DNA of 64,000 bases from Populus alba (GCF_005239225.2 NC_133301.1:1431001-1495000); one strand, 5' to 3'. Counted from the first letter of the stretch, positions 24,101-36,245 are shown. The notes: generated by a model not told the origin, from the letters alone. Numbers and translations: made by a program.

Positions 24101-25490
24101 CTTCTTTCTCTAGGGCAGTGATGATGAGTGCTACATAATTCTGACACCTCTTGTATGAGAGGAGCTTTTCAGAGCTCTTCTTTGAGCACATACAGCAACT
24201 CTCTGAGCCTTCTTTTTAATATTTTTATTTTCTCTTGAGATTCTTGACGTTTTAGCAAGAAACTACGAAAGATATCTGCTCTCTGTAGTGATCCCAGATT
24301 TCTTTTATCATGAAAGAAGATTTTAAAGTAAAAAAAGGATTGCTTTATGCCTGACATGATTTGCTTTTGATATATTTCACTAGCAAAGCATGGAAAAATT
24401 GTTTTAACATGGATCATAACAGCTGTGATGTGTCCTTGACATGAGCTGAACCACTGGTTCAATGCATTTTTTTCCAGATCCTTTAGGCAAGCCATCTTTA
24501 AACAGTTACTGCCCTCCTGCATTTCTCCATTAACCATTTCTGTAAACCTCTGTTTTAGTAACAAGAAAGCCAAAACCTGATGCCAGATCCTACTCATTGT
24601 GAACAAATGAATAGTTGGAACTTACCTTGAAGATAAGAAACTGTGGCCATTGAATTTCCAACAGAAAATCCTGGACCTGAACAGATGGTGGCCGGTTTTG
24701 GCCGGTTTTAACCCCTTCTCCTCTGCTCTTTTCCAGGCTTCTGTCTCTGCCCTAGCCTTTTCCAAGGCTCATCCACTACATTTGGTTTTTTTACACCAGT
24801 AAATTTAACAGAGTAACCATCTAAGCTCCCTTTGATGCGGTTAGAATAAAAAAGTTAATTTTTTTTACTAAAAAAAAGGTGCAGGCACGGCATTATGCAA
24901 AACTAAAAAATTGATGTTTTTGTTTAATAAAATAAATAAAAAATAACAGAAGTTAATAGATTAATATTAATTACAGGCCAAAACACAAAATAAAAATATC
25001 TGATAGGGGAGCTTTTCAATTTTTGATCTTTTTATTTAATTACATGACAATGAAAATGTATTGTGGTCAGAAAAGCAATAATTTAAATTTCAAGGGAAAG
25101 ATTTAATTTTCTGGAATAAATTCTCTCTATTTTTGTTAATATATTTTGTTAGCTATGATGTTTATTGAATAGTTACATTGACAAAAATAAATTTACTTAC
25201 ATTTTACCTCTACAATCAAATATATTTATATTTATTGTATTCCGTAACAAGAATTACATGCTACCATGATTTTACAATCTCAAGCAACGTGTACAGTGGT
25301 GCTGCAGAAAATGTCTCAAAATATTTACTTCGATGTTTCGATGATTTGACATCGTTTTATAAAAAATATCGAAAAGCTATAAAAAAACATAAAATTATAT
25401 ATTTTTCTAAAGGTTTTAACACTTTTGACAGTCTCTCCAAATTTGAGTGTCGATATATCTCATCAAATGAAACTTACAAATGAAGAACTT
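24101..25490. other. intergenic DNA, no supported gene
   Basis: A 145-codon minus-strand open frame (24169-24606) has no recognisable family and is probably chance. A weak C/D snoRNA-like arrangement on the plus strand (24118-24205) is listed as a finding only. The region from 24840 on is AT-rich. Confidence 0.4.
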
Positions 25491-25499
25491 TCAAGGATG

Positions 25500-26475
25500 C
25501 GAGGTATCTGAAACTGTGTCCCAAAGGAGAACTGATCCCTGTAAGTTACGAATACAGAATCCACAAAGTATGGCCATGGCATCTGAAACTCTTGTGGTAA
25601 ATCCCAAGGGACGTGACGACATGCGAATGGAGTCCCTTTGATTTTCTTTCCCAGGGGACCTCATGAGCTGCCGGTCTAATTCTCAAGAACTGGATGCGTT
25701 TGTGCTAAAAAATCACCAGTTGTCACAAGTTTCTGACTCTAAGAAACTGAAAACATCAAAATTGTTCCTGTTATCCGTATGATCCCTCTGCCATCGTCAT
25801 ACAGAGAAAAGTCCTGTTCTAATTCTGAAATCTTGACAGCATCCTCAGTACCCCAGTCTGTTTCAAACTCGAAAAAGCAATATTGAGGCGATGATAAGAA
25901 CACATACTTACAAATTAGCGTTCCTGGACACAGGTTTTTGCAGGTTTTATTATAGCAAACGTTTCGGATAAATTCTCTGTAAAGATGGAGTTGTTTTAGC
26001 AGAGGCTTGTAAACAAAGAGGAATTATACATACACTTCGGGAAGAAACAGCTCTCTCCCATCTGTTGTACCATGAACAAAAGGAAGCAGCCGCTTCTTGC
26101 CCTGCATCTGCCATGCGAGTCTGTCAAATGTATTTACTGGTACAGTCATCCTTCATCCATGGAAGTAGAGTTTCTCATTTGAGATTCGAATAAGTTGCTA
26201 AGACCTATGCTCTAATGACGCCATTATCTCACAGAGGTTAAGCTCTAGTCAGCTTCTAAGCTTCATCTGCCATCTCTGTTTCAAAGGCATTTTTATGATA
26301 AAATCTACTGCAATGCCATGAACCTGGACGCAGAACAATTATCTTTGACGGATTTGATAATATCATTAGTTTCTACCACCAGATAAGTAATCAACCTTGC
26401 CCTTTTACAGACTTCGGCATGCTTCCTTTTCTTTTCTTCCCATGTCCTGGTTGAACTAGCTAAGAGATTGCTATG
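25500..26475 (-). pseudogene. unrecognised gene or gene relic with several protein-like exons
   Basis: Reading the minus strand, three segments look like coding sequence. Segment 1 (26475-26308) is 56 open codons, rich in Lys/Arg then hydrophobic, containing KRARLITYLVVETNDIIKSV, and ends at a stop. Segment 2 (26149-26034) starts at an ATG (MTVPVNTFDRLAWQMQGKKR...) and ends at a strong donor, GTATGT. Segment 3 (25976-25739) follows acceptor TTTACAG in the matching phase and stays open for 78 codons to a TAG; it includes DWGTEDAVKISELEQDFSLY. Segments 2 and 3 join to a 117-aa frame across a 57-bp intron, which is short for a plant. Another segment (about 25700-25500) is open in two frames. I do not recognise the family. 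Segment 1 cannot be joined in phase to segment 2, which favours a decaying gene over an intact one. A small live gene (segments 2-3) remains possible. Confidence 0.4.
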
Positions 26476-26489
26476 CTAGCTTTCTGTTT

Positions 26490-26670
26490 TTTTTTTTTTT
26501 CAAAATTTATTATTATTTTTTTATCTTTAAATTGATATTTTTAGTGCTTTTGTGTTGTTTAAAGTGTTAATGTAAAAATGAATTTTAAATAATAAAAAAA
26601 TTATTATTTTAATGTATTTCTAATTAAAATTTTTTTAAAAAATAACCGTTGTTAGTTTTTTGTCACAATA
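26490..26670. repeat. AT-rich MITE-like repeat
   Basis: Core: TTTTTAGTGCTTTTGTGTTG, AATGTATTTCTAATTAAAAT and TTTTAAAAAATAACCGTTGT. It lies just beyond the 5' side of the minus-strand gene relic. Confidence 0.5.
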
Positions 26671-27160
26671 TAAATAAACTCTTATTAAGTTAAATAGTTT
26701 TTGTTTTTTACATTAAACTTCACGCCTAACTGCATTTCAAACCTATTTTGTAAAAACTGAAATAACATACTCTTATTCATGATACTATTTTTGTTTATTT
26801 TATATGTAAAAAATCATCTCAAAACCAACAATTTTAACTAAGCATGTCTTTTTTAAAATCTATTTTTTAAAAAACTTATAATTTATTAACAACACTACAA
26901 AGGCTATCACAACATGAACAAACCACCAAGATTATGCTTGGTTGAGCTACTTCGAGCTTCCTATCTGAACTTTAAAAGCCTAAACTAGAGGGTGTTTAGT
27001 TTGGAGGTGTGAGTAATAATTTTTAGTGAGATCCATATAAAAAAACATGTATTTTTTGCTTTTATGAGGTGTTGTTTGTGCTTTAAAAGGGTTGTATCTT
27101 AAAAAAAAACCAATTACACCTTTAAGCCAAGCACACACTATTCATGTTCATTGTTCTTAA
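26671..27160. other. AT-rich intergenic DNA, no gene seen
   Basis: Mixed sequence between repeats with no coding signal that can be supported. Confidence 0.45.
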
Positions 27161-27162
27161 AG

Positions 27163-27420
27163 TGTGTTTGGTATTGTGGTAACTGTTGTGATTGTGGTTT
27201 GAAAAAAATTATTTTATAAAAAAGTACTTTTAGTTGAGGTTGATTTAAAAAAAATATATATTTTGTTAAAACTATGGTTGAAATTGAGGTTGAACAAAAA
27301 GTAGTTTAATGTGTTTGGTTAAATAATATTTTTCAAACTGAGATTGTAAAATAATTTTAAAAAATATATATTAATATTGATGGTTTTTAATTTAAATATT
27401 GTAAACTTAACAACTGTTAT
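27163..27420. repeat. repeat with GTGTTTGGTATTGTGG border
   Basis: Begins AAGTGTGTTTGGTATTGTGG and contains GTTGAGGTTGATTTAAAAAA, repeated in variant form as ATTGAGGTTGAACAAAAAGT. The GTGTTTGG border is shared with AT-rich MITE-like copies elsewhere in the window, for example inverted as ATACCAAACACACTC at 59150. Confidence 0.5.
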
Positions 27421-28890
27421 TACATCATGAAATAAATAATATTTTATACAACATATTTTTTATTGTTTCATTAAATTATCTATAATTCCATCATGTATAA
27501 AATACATTTGACAAGGACTACGGTTTCCTTGGTTTCTTATGCATGCAACAACATCAGGTTAAATATCATCAAAAATAAAATTGGGATTGCGATCTCCGTC
27601 TAATTTATCATTAGTGTCATTGAATAATGTTAAACACAAATTTTTTAAATAAAACATAATTACAAATAAAAAATTAAATTTTTTATTTTATTTAACTAGA
27701 TGGATAGGTTGGTAGTTATGTTTTTAAATAATTTTTTTTATTTTATAAAATTTATTTTTGATATTAATATATAAAAATTTAATTTAATTTTTATTTTAAA
27801 AAATAGCAAAAATAATGATAATTTAACCATAATCATAATTTATAAGAAGAAAACTAGTGATGGCTTGGCATTGGCATATAGAGAAAAGAATCTCTATATA
27901 TAATAAATTACTTTATTTGGGCATAAATATCTGGCACCCCAAAAATTAATTTATTATGATGGGTAGAGTTTGTAAAGAATGAGAGCTCAATTATTTACTG
28001 AAACAAGCGGGGAGCATGTAAAAGCAGCTCTTGTCTGCTTCTACTAATCTTATGTTTACAACGCAATAAATAATGGAATCCATGAACAATAATTACTGTT
28101 TTTTTCTTTACCAAATGTTTAGCTCTTGTGTTTTGCTTTAATCACAACCTTCACCTCGTAAACAAACAGTCTCGCATCAATTAATCAAGTTACTAATCAA
28201 ATTATTTTAATAGATATGTGAGGATTGAAGAGTCTTTTGTTAAATTAATCTAAGCATCAATTAATCATGTTTTAATCTTAATTTATTTTAATCAAATTAT
28301 CTTACTTCCTAGCATTACCAAGAGGCTATGGCCATTGAACCAAAGTGTCATTTATGTCCTTTGTCCTCCCCTGTATGGGGGAATGAATGACTGCACCAGA
28401 CACTGAAGATATCTTTACAAATTCATTTCAGGCAAATATTAGGTTTCAACCATTGATAAAAAGGTCATAAAAGAGGATATACATTATTTTTCATCATATA
28501 GATTCATCAATGTTTTACTTCTACTCCTATAGTTTTAAGATTCTCACTATCATCTTTTTTTTTGTTATGACCTATTTTTTTTTTAAAAAATTGCTTTTAA
28601 AATTCTCTATATTTTATGTTTTTGCGAGATAAAATAGTATTTATAGATTTAAGCAAGCTTTTTTTTAGTCATCAAATAGTAAAAAATTAAAAATAAAATA
28701 ACTTTAAAGGATTGGCCTTGTGGTCATGAAGATTTGCTCTTTCTCGTGATTTATTTTTTTAATTTTAATATCATCTTATCCGGTAGGATTTATTCTCTTG
28801 ATGTAGGGTTTAAAATCATTTATGATTGATATTTAATTTTAATCGACACAACCTTATCTAAAATATTATTTATATAGTATTTGTAAATGT
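27421..28890. other. AT-rich intergenic DNA, no gene seen
   Basis: No ORF, tRNA or structured repeat that can be supported, apart from short poly-T tracts and AT-rich repeat fragments (about 27720-27840). Confidence 0.5.
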
Positions 28891-29080
28891 AATGACAATT
28901 ATTTTTCAAACAAAATATTTTTATTTAGAAATGCATTAAAATATTTTTTTTTATTTTTAAAAATTTTATTTTTGATACTAGGATATCAAAACCATTCAAA
29001 ATCATAAAAAAATTGATTTAAAACAAATAAAAATTTAAAATATTTTTTTAAATACAAAAACAAACACAATCTTACTTTCA
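28890..29080. repeat. AT-rich MITE-like repeat
   Basis: Shows ATTTAGAAATGCATTAAAAT, GATATCAAAACCATTCAAAA and an AAACAAACACAATC border, about 310 bp upstream of EMC4. Confidence 0.5.
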
Positions 29081-29392
29081 ACCATGCAAAAAGATAGTAA
29101 AGGAAAATTGATAACTTTTTAAAAATTACAGGGGTATGATTGAAAAATCATAAATTATTGAAATATAAGTGGGGTATTAATGAAACTACAAGGGGGGAAT
29201 TATAGTTTATCAGAAAAAACACAAACACATACAAGTCTATGACATTAATAAAAAAACCGAACCGTTTTTTGTTATTTTAGGAGACTTCCGTTTACGAACC
29301 CGCCACTCTTCTTCTCTTATTTGTAAGCTCCAAAATATCAGAAGATCACACAAAAAAACAGTCAAATCTGACTGAATTTGCAAAGCAATCGA

Positions 29393-32300
29393 ATGGACAA
29401 AGGGAAAGCAGTGATGGGATCGGGGAGAAGATGGGCCGTTGATTTCACTGACAATTCAACCACTCCTTCTTCTCGTGATATCCCTGATCCTCCTGGCTTC
29501 AATCGCGCCTCTCAAGAACAGGTAAAGTTCCCATAATCCCCTCTTCTCTCTGTTGATTTGATTTGATTTATTTATTTATTTTTGTTTGTTGTTGATTGTG
29601 ATGTGTTTTGCAGGATGATTCGGCCGTCACCAAGCAAAAAAAGGATGCTGAAGCTAATTGGAAATCTCAGGTTTCTTTTTGTTTTTCTTTTTATTTTTTG
29701 GTTAAAATCTTGTTGTTTTTTTTTTTTTTTTTAATCTGGGGTTTTGTTGTTGATTGAAAAACGAATTGTGGGTTTTTGTTGTTGATTTATTGGCCTGTAG
29801 GAATTAATTTATATGCGTAGAAATAAGATAAATTTCGCGATTTATGAGTACTACATTTAGTAGCTTCAGAGATGCATGGGACTGTAAAGAAAGTTGATAT
29901 TCTATTTATAGAGGGTCTTAACAAGTTCAAGTTTTTATCTTTAATGGGTTGTGTGTAAAAGGGTAGAATATAAAAGGGAGTTACTGTGAGGATTATTTTG
30001 TTTAGTTTTTTTGAAAAATTAGCTTAGTAGCCAAAAATATTGGGCAAAATAGCATAGCTTGATGAATGAAGATTTCATTTACCTTAGCAGGTTGCTCAAG
30101 CCTGCGACAAAGCAATTACTATACAAATTGAAGAATCAAATAACTATTGCAAACTCCAGTCAATGACAAATAGCAATATACTTTGAATTGTTCAGTGCCT
30201 TCTGCAATGGCAACGTCTTATATAGCGTCAACTGGACAAAATTCTTAACCATCTCTTTGAGAGATTCGACAGAGAAGTTGTTTGACACACTGAAAAAAAC
30301 CCTGCACCAATCACATTTCTGTAAGTTGGAAAGCTGCAAAGCATGTTGGAGTTTACATTTGTGTAATATATGGATTAAAACAATGTGATTTTGTTTTCTT
30401 AGAAGAGATAGTGGTTAATTTGTTAGTTTATGATCATGAAAAGATTGAGTGAAGGCACTGTAAGTTAGTATGGTGTGGAAGTTTGAATTCGTGGAAAATG
30501 GGATTGTCAAATTCATTAGTTTGTTTTGAATCTGGATATTGTTTATTTGTTGCTGGTTGTTAAAGATAAAAGGCGAAAAGCAGCAATGATGGAGAGAGGT
30601 AAATTGGTTGAATAAGGGAACAGCAATAAATATTGTTGTGAATGAGGGAAAGAGAGAGGGATTTTGTGAGCTGAGTGGTCACAACTATGGGGTCTTGAAT
30701 GACACTGTTTTGAATCTTGAAACAAGTAGTAAACCGTAGATTTCAGGTTTGGCTGCTCATAGAAAATTGACATGGCCAAAGGATGCATGTGCCTTTTTTC
30801 CTACTAGCTGTTAAGTACAGCTCTGTGCTGTTCATTGATCATAAATTACTTTGATTTACATGTTTCTGAATTATTTTTTTTTTTTAAGTTTTTAAATGCA
30901 TGTATTGTTTAAACATCATCTTTGATATGTAAACAGAAAGCTTGGGAAGTGGCACAAGCCCCCTTCAAGAACTTGCTAATGATGGGTTTCATGATGTGGA
31001 TGGCTGGAAATACAGTGCATCTATTTAGCATTGGGATTACTTTTTCTGCTCTTTGGCAGCCCATAGGTGCTCTTCAAGGAGTTGGGAAAGGTAAGCTGGC
31101 CGGAGTCCTATTTTTGACTGCTCTTTTTCATGTTTCTCTATTCTGCTCCTTGTTTCTATTTGTCTGGAATTATAATCTAGGAAAGGGGTGGGGACAACCC
31201 ACATTGTCTGCTATCAAGTTTTTCATCCTTCATGGTACTTCTGCCAAACCTTTATGGGTATAAGGCAATACAAAATTAAGCAGGCATTCTGTATGTTCTA
31301 AAAATGTTTGAATTCTACAGTGGGTTTTAGGAAGAAATCAAGCTGCTTCTATTACTCTCCTTTTCTCTTTATCTGGGAACTTCTCTAACAATACAAGATG
31401 TTATTCAAAATTCAAACCAGTACCCTGTCCTTCCTCCAATATGATATTATTTGCTACTATCCAGCTCCTATAAAGAATATATTGTAGAGGGATTGTATCA
31501 ATGTTCATCAACTGCTTAATCTGTACTTGACAATCAGATCATTTTGTGGGCCATCTAACTAGACCCTTCTTTTTCACTCGATAATTTCCCTGAACTTAAC
31601 CTTAAAAGTATTGTTTTAAACTATCTTTATTCTGTTTATTTTCTATTATATGGCCTTTTTCTTTTTGGCTCTTTCCATATTGACCTTGTTTTATTCACTA
31701 ACTTTCCTTGTCAAAATTTGTACCTGCATCTGCCATGCTTTTAGAGTGGTTTGGTATTAGATAGGTTCCCATAATAGCTGGCATTTGCATCTTTATGTTG
31801 TGAAGATCGTTAATCTGATCATCAATCCCTTCTGTTTTGCTTGCAGTTTTTGAGCCATACAAAGACAGTAAAGTGGATCTTCTTGCACCTAAGTTAATCT
31901 TTATTGCCCTAAATTTGGGTGGTTTAGCATTGGGTATTTGGAAGGTAAGATGCATTTTCTGCTTCTTTCTTGCATGGGTTACAGAAGAAAAAGAAAAACA
32001 GAAAATTCAAAGCAAGTATATCCAACAATTTGTTTTCATTTTCAATTTTTATATTTATTTTTGCAGCTTAACACACTGGGACTTCTTCCTACACACGTAT
32101 CAGACTGGGTTTCATCCCTACCCCCTGCTAAGGTTCATTTCTTCTTCCCAATTTCAAGTTGCAATTAAGCATTAAAAAGAAAGGAGTAGAAAAGACAGAC
32201 CTAACATGTCATCCTCCTTTTGTGTGTTGCAATTCGTTTGCATGTTCTTGTATTGTGTGGTAAATGACTTCTGGTTGGAGTAGAAGGTTTTTCTACATTT

Positions 32301-33054
32301 AAGACTGAGGGCTTTTTAAAAGGTTTTGCCACTTGGATTATATGGCTCCAGTGTGTTGATTTATAGTAAAAGATTTGTTATTTTTGCAAGGACATGGATA
32401 CTGCAAAATGTGTTACCTATTATTGCTATCCATCTCCATTCACTGGATTGTGCCACTATTCTTTCTTTAAATGCTTGAGGCATCGACTTGAATCGGTAGT
32501 TATTTTTACATTCTACAAGAAAAGAAATACAGAATTGAGCCAATTATGAAGCCTGTTAGAGTAAATTAAGAAAACCAAGGAGAAAGGAGATTGCTCGGCT
32601 TCCACTCAAGCTCTGTAGATGGGTCCTAAGAGTTCCGACCAAGCTAATGCTTTGTATTTTTGTTTTTATATGCAATCTCTACCAGAGACTGCCACAACTG
32701 GCCGCTGGATATAACCTCCAGTCATTATCCCAAGGACCAATGATCTGTGATTCTGTCTGTCCATAATTTGACTATTGCTATGCTTTGCCCTTTCGTTCGG
32801 CAAACTGGGGGTTTGTAGTTCATTCAAAGATTCTCACATGTCGAAGAGATTCTACAATTGCCTTTAAATGATTGCACGTTGCCTCATCAAAGACTCAGCA
32901 ATTAGTTAAAAACTGTTTTATGTCGTCAAATTTGGAAGCACAAATGTTTTTGAAGTCTCTCCTCCAGGACTAGTAACCTTACTAATACTCGTGTACTTTC
33001 TTGTTTAATTTTCAGGAGGTCGAATATTCAGGTGGTGGTTTTCCTCTGCGCTGA
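29393..33054 (+). CDS. EMC4: ER membrane protein complex subunit 4 (EMC4)
   Basis: Subunit of the EMC, which inserts tail-anchored and multi-pass proteins into the ER membrane. Six exons: 29393-29521, 29614-29670, 30937-31090, 31847-31944, 32067-32132 and 33016-33054. They join in frame to 180 aa, the size I recall for the Arabidopsis protein (At5g10780). The cytosolic N-terminus (RRWAVDF, then PPGFNRA) is followed by hydrophobic segments at about residues 70-105 (LLMMGFMMWMAGNTVHLFSI) and 130-150 (LIFIALNLGGLALGIWK). The C-terminus is short and polar, ending after EVEYSGGG. This layout matches the EMC4/TMEM85 family. The start is the first ATG after a short leader; the first two introns flank the small second exon. 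Neighbouring UBP22, transporter and SR140-like genes suggest a conserved block. Confidence 0.93.
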
Positions 33055-33993
33055 TTCGCTTCTTTTATATCATCATTCACCATCTGGTGGGGAAAAAGAA
33101 GTTGCCATGGCAGGACCAGATTCGGATCTATTCTTGGATGGTGGTTTGTTATTCATGGGTGTGGTCACCATGACAATGTACCATTTAGGCTGTTTTAAAT
33201 TTCTTAAACCAATCAAACATAACAGGCTTGGGTTTGTAGCTATGGCATAAAGTAGATCATTATTGGATTTGAGGTAATAAACTAACATTCCTTCTTGTAC
33301 CTGTGATAAATTTTGCCCTTCTTGGAAAATTAATGACATTCCCAAATTTCCTGCCATGATGTGTTCGAAAGCATTCTGTCTTCCAGAGAGAGAAGAAATA
33401 TTTTGCACAGGAAATGAAGAAGCAGATTTTGACTCTGAGTATCAGGATGACATGTTGTACCACAAACAATCACTACGGCAGTATAGGAAATGAATCTAAT
33501 TATTACCCAGTTTGAAATCGAATAGATCCAGTTTATTTTCATAGGCTGAAATAATTAAAGAACCATCAATTATAACTTACCACATTAGTTAAGAAGTGTG
33601 GTTAAAGAGGAAGACATTAGTTAAGAAGTAAACCTCTGGCTCAACTCAAAGCCTCTCCCTGTTTGCATACTTGTTAAACAATCCCAAAAATTAGAGTCTC
33701 TAGATTTTTAATTCAATAAAAAAAAATGATTTGAGTATTTAATAATTCATATGGATTAACTAGACTTAATTGGATAAACATAAAGAATACCCCATGTCTC
33801 ATGAATTTAAAACTATATTTTGTCTAGTCATGATTTCAAAAATATATATTATAACTTTTCCTATTCAACTTCCAAGTTGGGTCTATGAAGTCCAAACATT
33901 AACATGTGGTTAAAAACTAACCGCAGATAGATAAACAGGTTACCAACAACTCTCTCGCTCTCTCTCTATCTTGTCATCTACCAAAACGCACCA
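33055..33993. other. EMC4 3' flank and MAPR promoter region
   Basis: Holds the EMC4 3' UTR and then AT-rich spacer. Overlapping short ORFs at 33032-33542 on both strands lack any family signature. A CT-rich leader (about 33950-33970, CTCTCTCGCTCTCTCTCTAT) immediately precedes the MAPR start codon. Confidence 0.5.
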
Positions 33994-34296
33994 ATGGATT
34001 TCACAGCAGATCAACTTCTTCAGTACAATGGTACAAACCCTTCAAACCCCATATACGTAGCAATCAAAGGAAGAGTCTTTGATGTGACTACGGGCAAAAG
34101 CTTCTATGGACCAGGTGGTTCTTATGCAATGTTTGCAGGCAAGGATGCAAGCAGGGCTTTAGCTAAAATGAGCAAAAATGATGAAGATATCACTTCTTCA
34201 TTACATGGACTTACTGAAAAGGAGATTGGTGTGCTTGATGATTGGGAAAAGAAGTTTGAGGCTAAGTACCCTGTTGTTGGTCGCGTTGTGTCTTAG
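33994..34296 (+). CDS. membrane-associated progesterone receptor-like / steroid-binding protein (cytochrome b5-like fold)
   Basis: Intronless, 100 aa, consisting of a single cytochrome b5-like heme/steroid-binding domain with no membrane anchor. That matches the short MAPR members of plants (Arabidopsis At2g24940 is also 100 aa, from memory). The N-terminus FTADQLLQYNGT, then PIYVAIKGRVFDVTTGKSFY, GGSYAMFAGKDASRALA and the C-terminal LDDWEKKFEAKYPVVGRV are the family hallmarks. The tyrosine-rich ligand pocket of MAPR (Y at about 47 and 53) is present. MAPR proteins bind heme or sterols and partner with cytochrome P450s; the physiological role in plants is less clear. Two broken partial copies lie downstream. 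Confidence 0.93.
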   Translation: MDFTADQLLQYNGTNPSNPIYVAIKGRVFDVTTGKSFYGPGGSYAMFAGKDASRALAKMSKNDEDITSSLHGLTEKEIGVLDDWEKKFEAKYPVVGRVVS

Positions 34297-35150
34297 AAAG
34301 TTTGGAGCAGTGTGGTCAATTTGAGTTTTCCAATAATGGGTTTGTATGATTTTTGTAAAAGATTGTGACTTTTGATGTTCTTGTTGGGTTTGGATAGAAA
34401 GGCTGTGTGTGTGTGTGTGTGTCGTCTACAATTTGGGGGTTAATTAATAAATCTGGGTTGTGTGAAGTTGAGTTTTTTGTGTTTGTTTAATGCTTTACTC
34501 AGAAGTTATGTTATTTTAGTACTATTAGTCGTGCTGTTCTAGGGGATAATGGCTGATTTGCTTTGTTGGCTTTTGATAGTTTGGCTGTTTTTTTTTTCTT
34601 TACTGCTTGCAATACCTTTTGGTCTGTGCAACTTGATTTTATTCATTTTGCGGGGATTGTTTTGTCTGTTCCCTGGTGTACGCTTTTGTTGATTAATTGC
34701 AATCCTTGCTTTACTTGTTATGGACAATTAATGGAGTAGAAAGAACAATTTTGAGGTGTTGCAGACGTGGTTGTTTGTTGGTGGGAAAAAATGCTAGTAC
34801 GTTGCTGCTGAAAGAACAGTTGTGTGCTTTGAATAGGAAAATATTTGACTGGTGGATCTAATAGGAAGTGCAACTTTTGAGGATTGTCCATTATCAGCAA
34901 TGGTTTAGTTCATGTTGTTCAACTAGGAAGTTCTTATTAAGTTTTAGTTGTGTTGTAAAAGCGTTTTGTATTGTTCCATAATAGCCTGATGGTGGATATC
35001 ATTGACTAGATATGAATGAACCTAGACACTTGAAAGTAGATTTCCCCGATATCTGTAAGGAAAAGGTTGCGAACATGGGGACAGGGTTTATAAATATTTG
35101 TATATTGAAAAGTGGGTGATACTTCACAAGAATTGACTCGTGGGAAGTTT
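34297..35150. other. 3' flank of the MAPR gene
   Basis: Includes the probable 3' UTR with a (GT)n microsatellite (34404-34422). The rest is balanced in composition with no coding signature; small minus-strand ORFs (34539-34900) are not credible genes. Confidence 0.5.
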
Positions 35151-35479
35151 CCAATTGATTTGTTGATGTGCTATGGCTGTTTTATACTTGATTTGTTTGA
35201 AGCCTTTCTAGGATGAAAGAACCATTCATAAGGAACATTCGTATCAGTTGCCTGGAGAAAGTTGAGTGTGTGGTGTTGCTATTTACAAATGGCAACAATT
35301 TATGCATGCTGTTTTGTGTGATATTTGAGAACTCATGCCTTCTTGAATGCGCATGCTATGTCTTTTGAGTTTATGTTTCAAGCAGCAGCAGCAGAAGTAG
35401 GAACTATTAATTAGTGCTGAAGTGATCGGAATGTGACTTGGAACTCAGAAGCAGACTCATTTATCAAGTGATTTAGCAT

Positions 35480-35581
35480 GAGAGCTGGGAATCTAAGGAT
35501 GAAGATGTATCTCCTACTCTTGAAGGCTTTAATGACTAGGAGAATGCCACGTACCCTGTTGTTGGATGTCTTATTTCTTGA
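35480..35581 (+). pseudogene. MAPR pseudogene fragment 1
   Basis: In one frame it reads as the C-terminal third of a MAPR protein: SKDEDVSPTLEG, then FND, a TAG where Trp of the DWEK motif should be, then TYPVVGCLIS and a stop. About eight residues between the two conserved blocks are deleted. The DEDVSP sequence differs from the intact upstream gene, so it probably derives from a different or older copy. Confidence 0.7.
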
Positions 35582-36055
35582 GTTCCTAGCTTTTATTTGC
35601 TTCTACGCGTATGCATCTCATTATGGTGACTGGTACTTTTTGCTGTTTTGTCGGTTCAGGCGAGGATGGTTGTGTCAATGCTAATAATCCATGGAAGGAT
35701 GGATGGATGAAATGGTGACTTAACTATTTGCTTATCCTCCTCCGTTTTAATGAACCAAAACTTTTTTAAGTGCAGTTCAAATTAATTTTCCCCAATCTAT
35801 GTAGAGAAGAAAAGGACAGCAAACCAAGATGTACGGAGATGGAGTATATAGATATTGTTGATGTTCTGTGGCTGTTTTAAACTTCATTTGTAACCCTTTT
35901 TAAGATGAAAGACCTTTGATAAGGATCATTCTTATTAGTTTCTCAGAGAAAGTTCTGGCACTTGGATTTTTAGTGGGTGCGCTGCTATTTTCACAAGAAA
36001 CAATTTAGCCTTCTGGAGTTAATAAACTAGCACGTGAGAATTTGGATTCTAACGC

Positions 36056-36124
36056 CCTACTCCTGAAGGCTTTAATGACTGGGAAAAGGCCAAGCATCAT
36101 GTTGTTGGATGCCTTATTTCTTAA
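36056..36124 (+). pseudogene. MAPR pseudogene fragment 2
   Basis: Reads PTPEGFNDWEKAK followed by VVGCLIS and a stop. This matches the C-terminal part of the MAPR domain, with the DWEK motif kept but the surrounding exon missing. It shares the same internal deletion as fragment 1, so the deletion came before the block duplication. Confidence 0.7.
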
Positions 36125-36245
36125 GTTCCTAGCATCTTTTTGTTTCTACGTGCATGCGTCTCATTATGTTGACTGGTAAGTTTTGCTATTTTCATTGGTT
36201 TAGGCAAGGAGGGTTATGTCTATGCTAATAATCCATGAATGAATC

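Larger units (their letters stand above)
35155..36245 (+). repeat. tandem duplicated block carrying MAPR relics
   Basis: Two similar blocks run in the same orientation, about 35155-35705 and 35845-36245. Shared segments include TGGCTGTTTTA, AGGCTTTAATGACT, GTTGTTGGATG, TTATTTCTT and GCTAATAATCCATG. Each contains one broken piece of a MAPR coding region, listed separately. Confidence 0.75.

Noticed and set aside
24169..24606. 145-codon minus-strand ORF
   Set aside because: Long for this DNA but without any recognisable motif or splice context; kept only as intergenic.
23990..24840. Possible solo LTR with TATA-like box
   Set aside because: No paired LTR, terminal TG/CA or target-site duplication could be identified.
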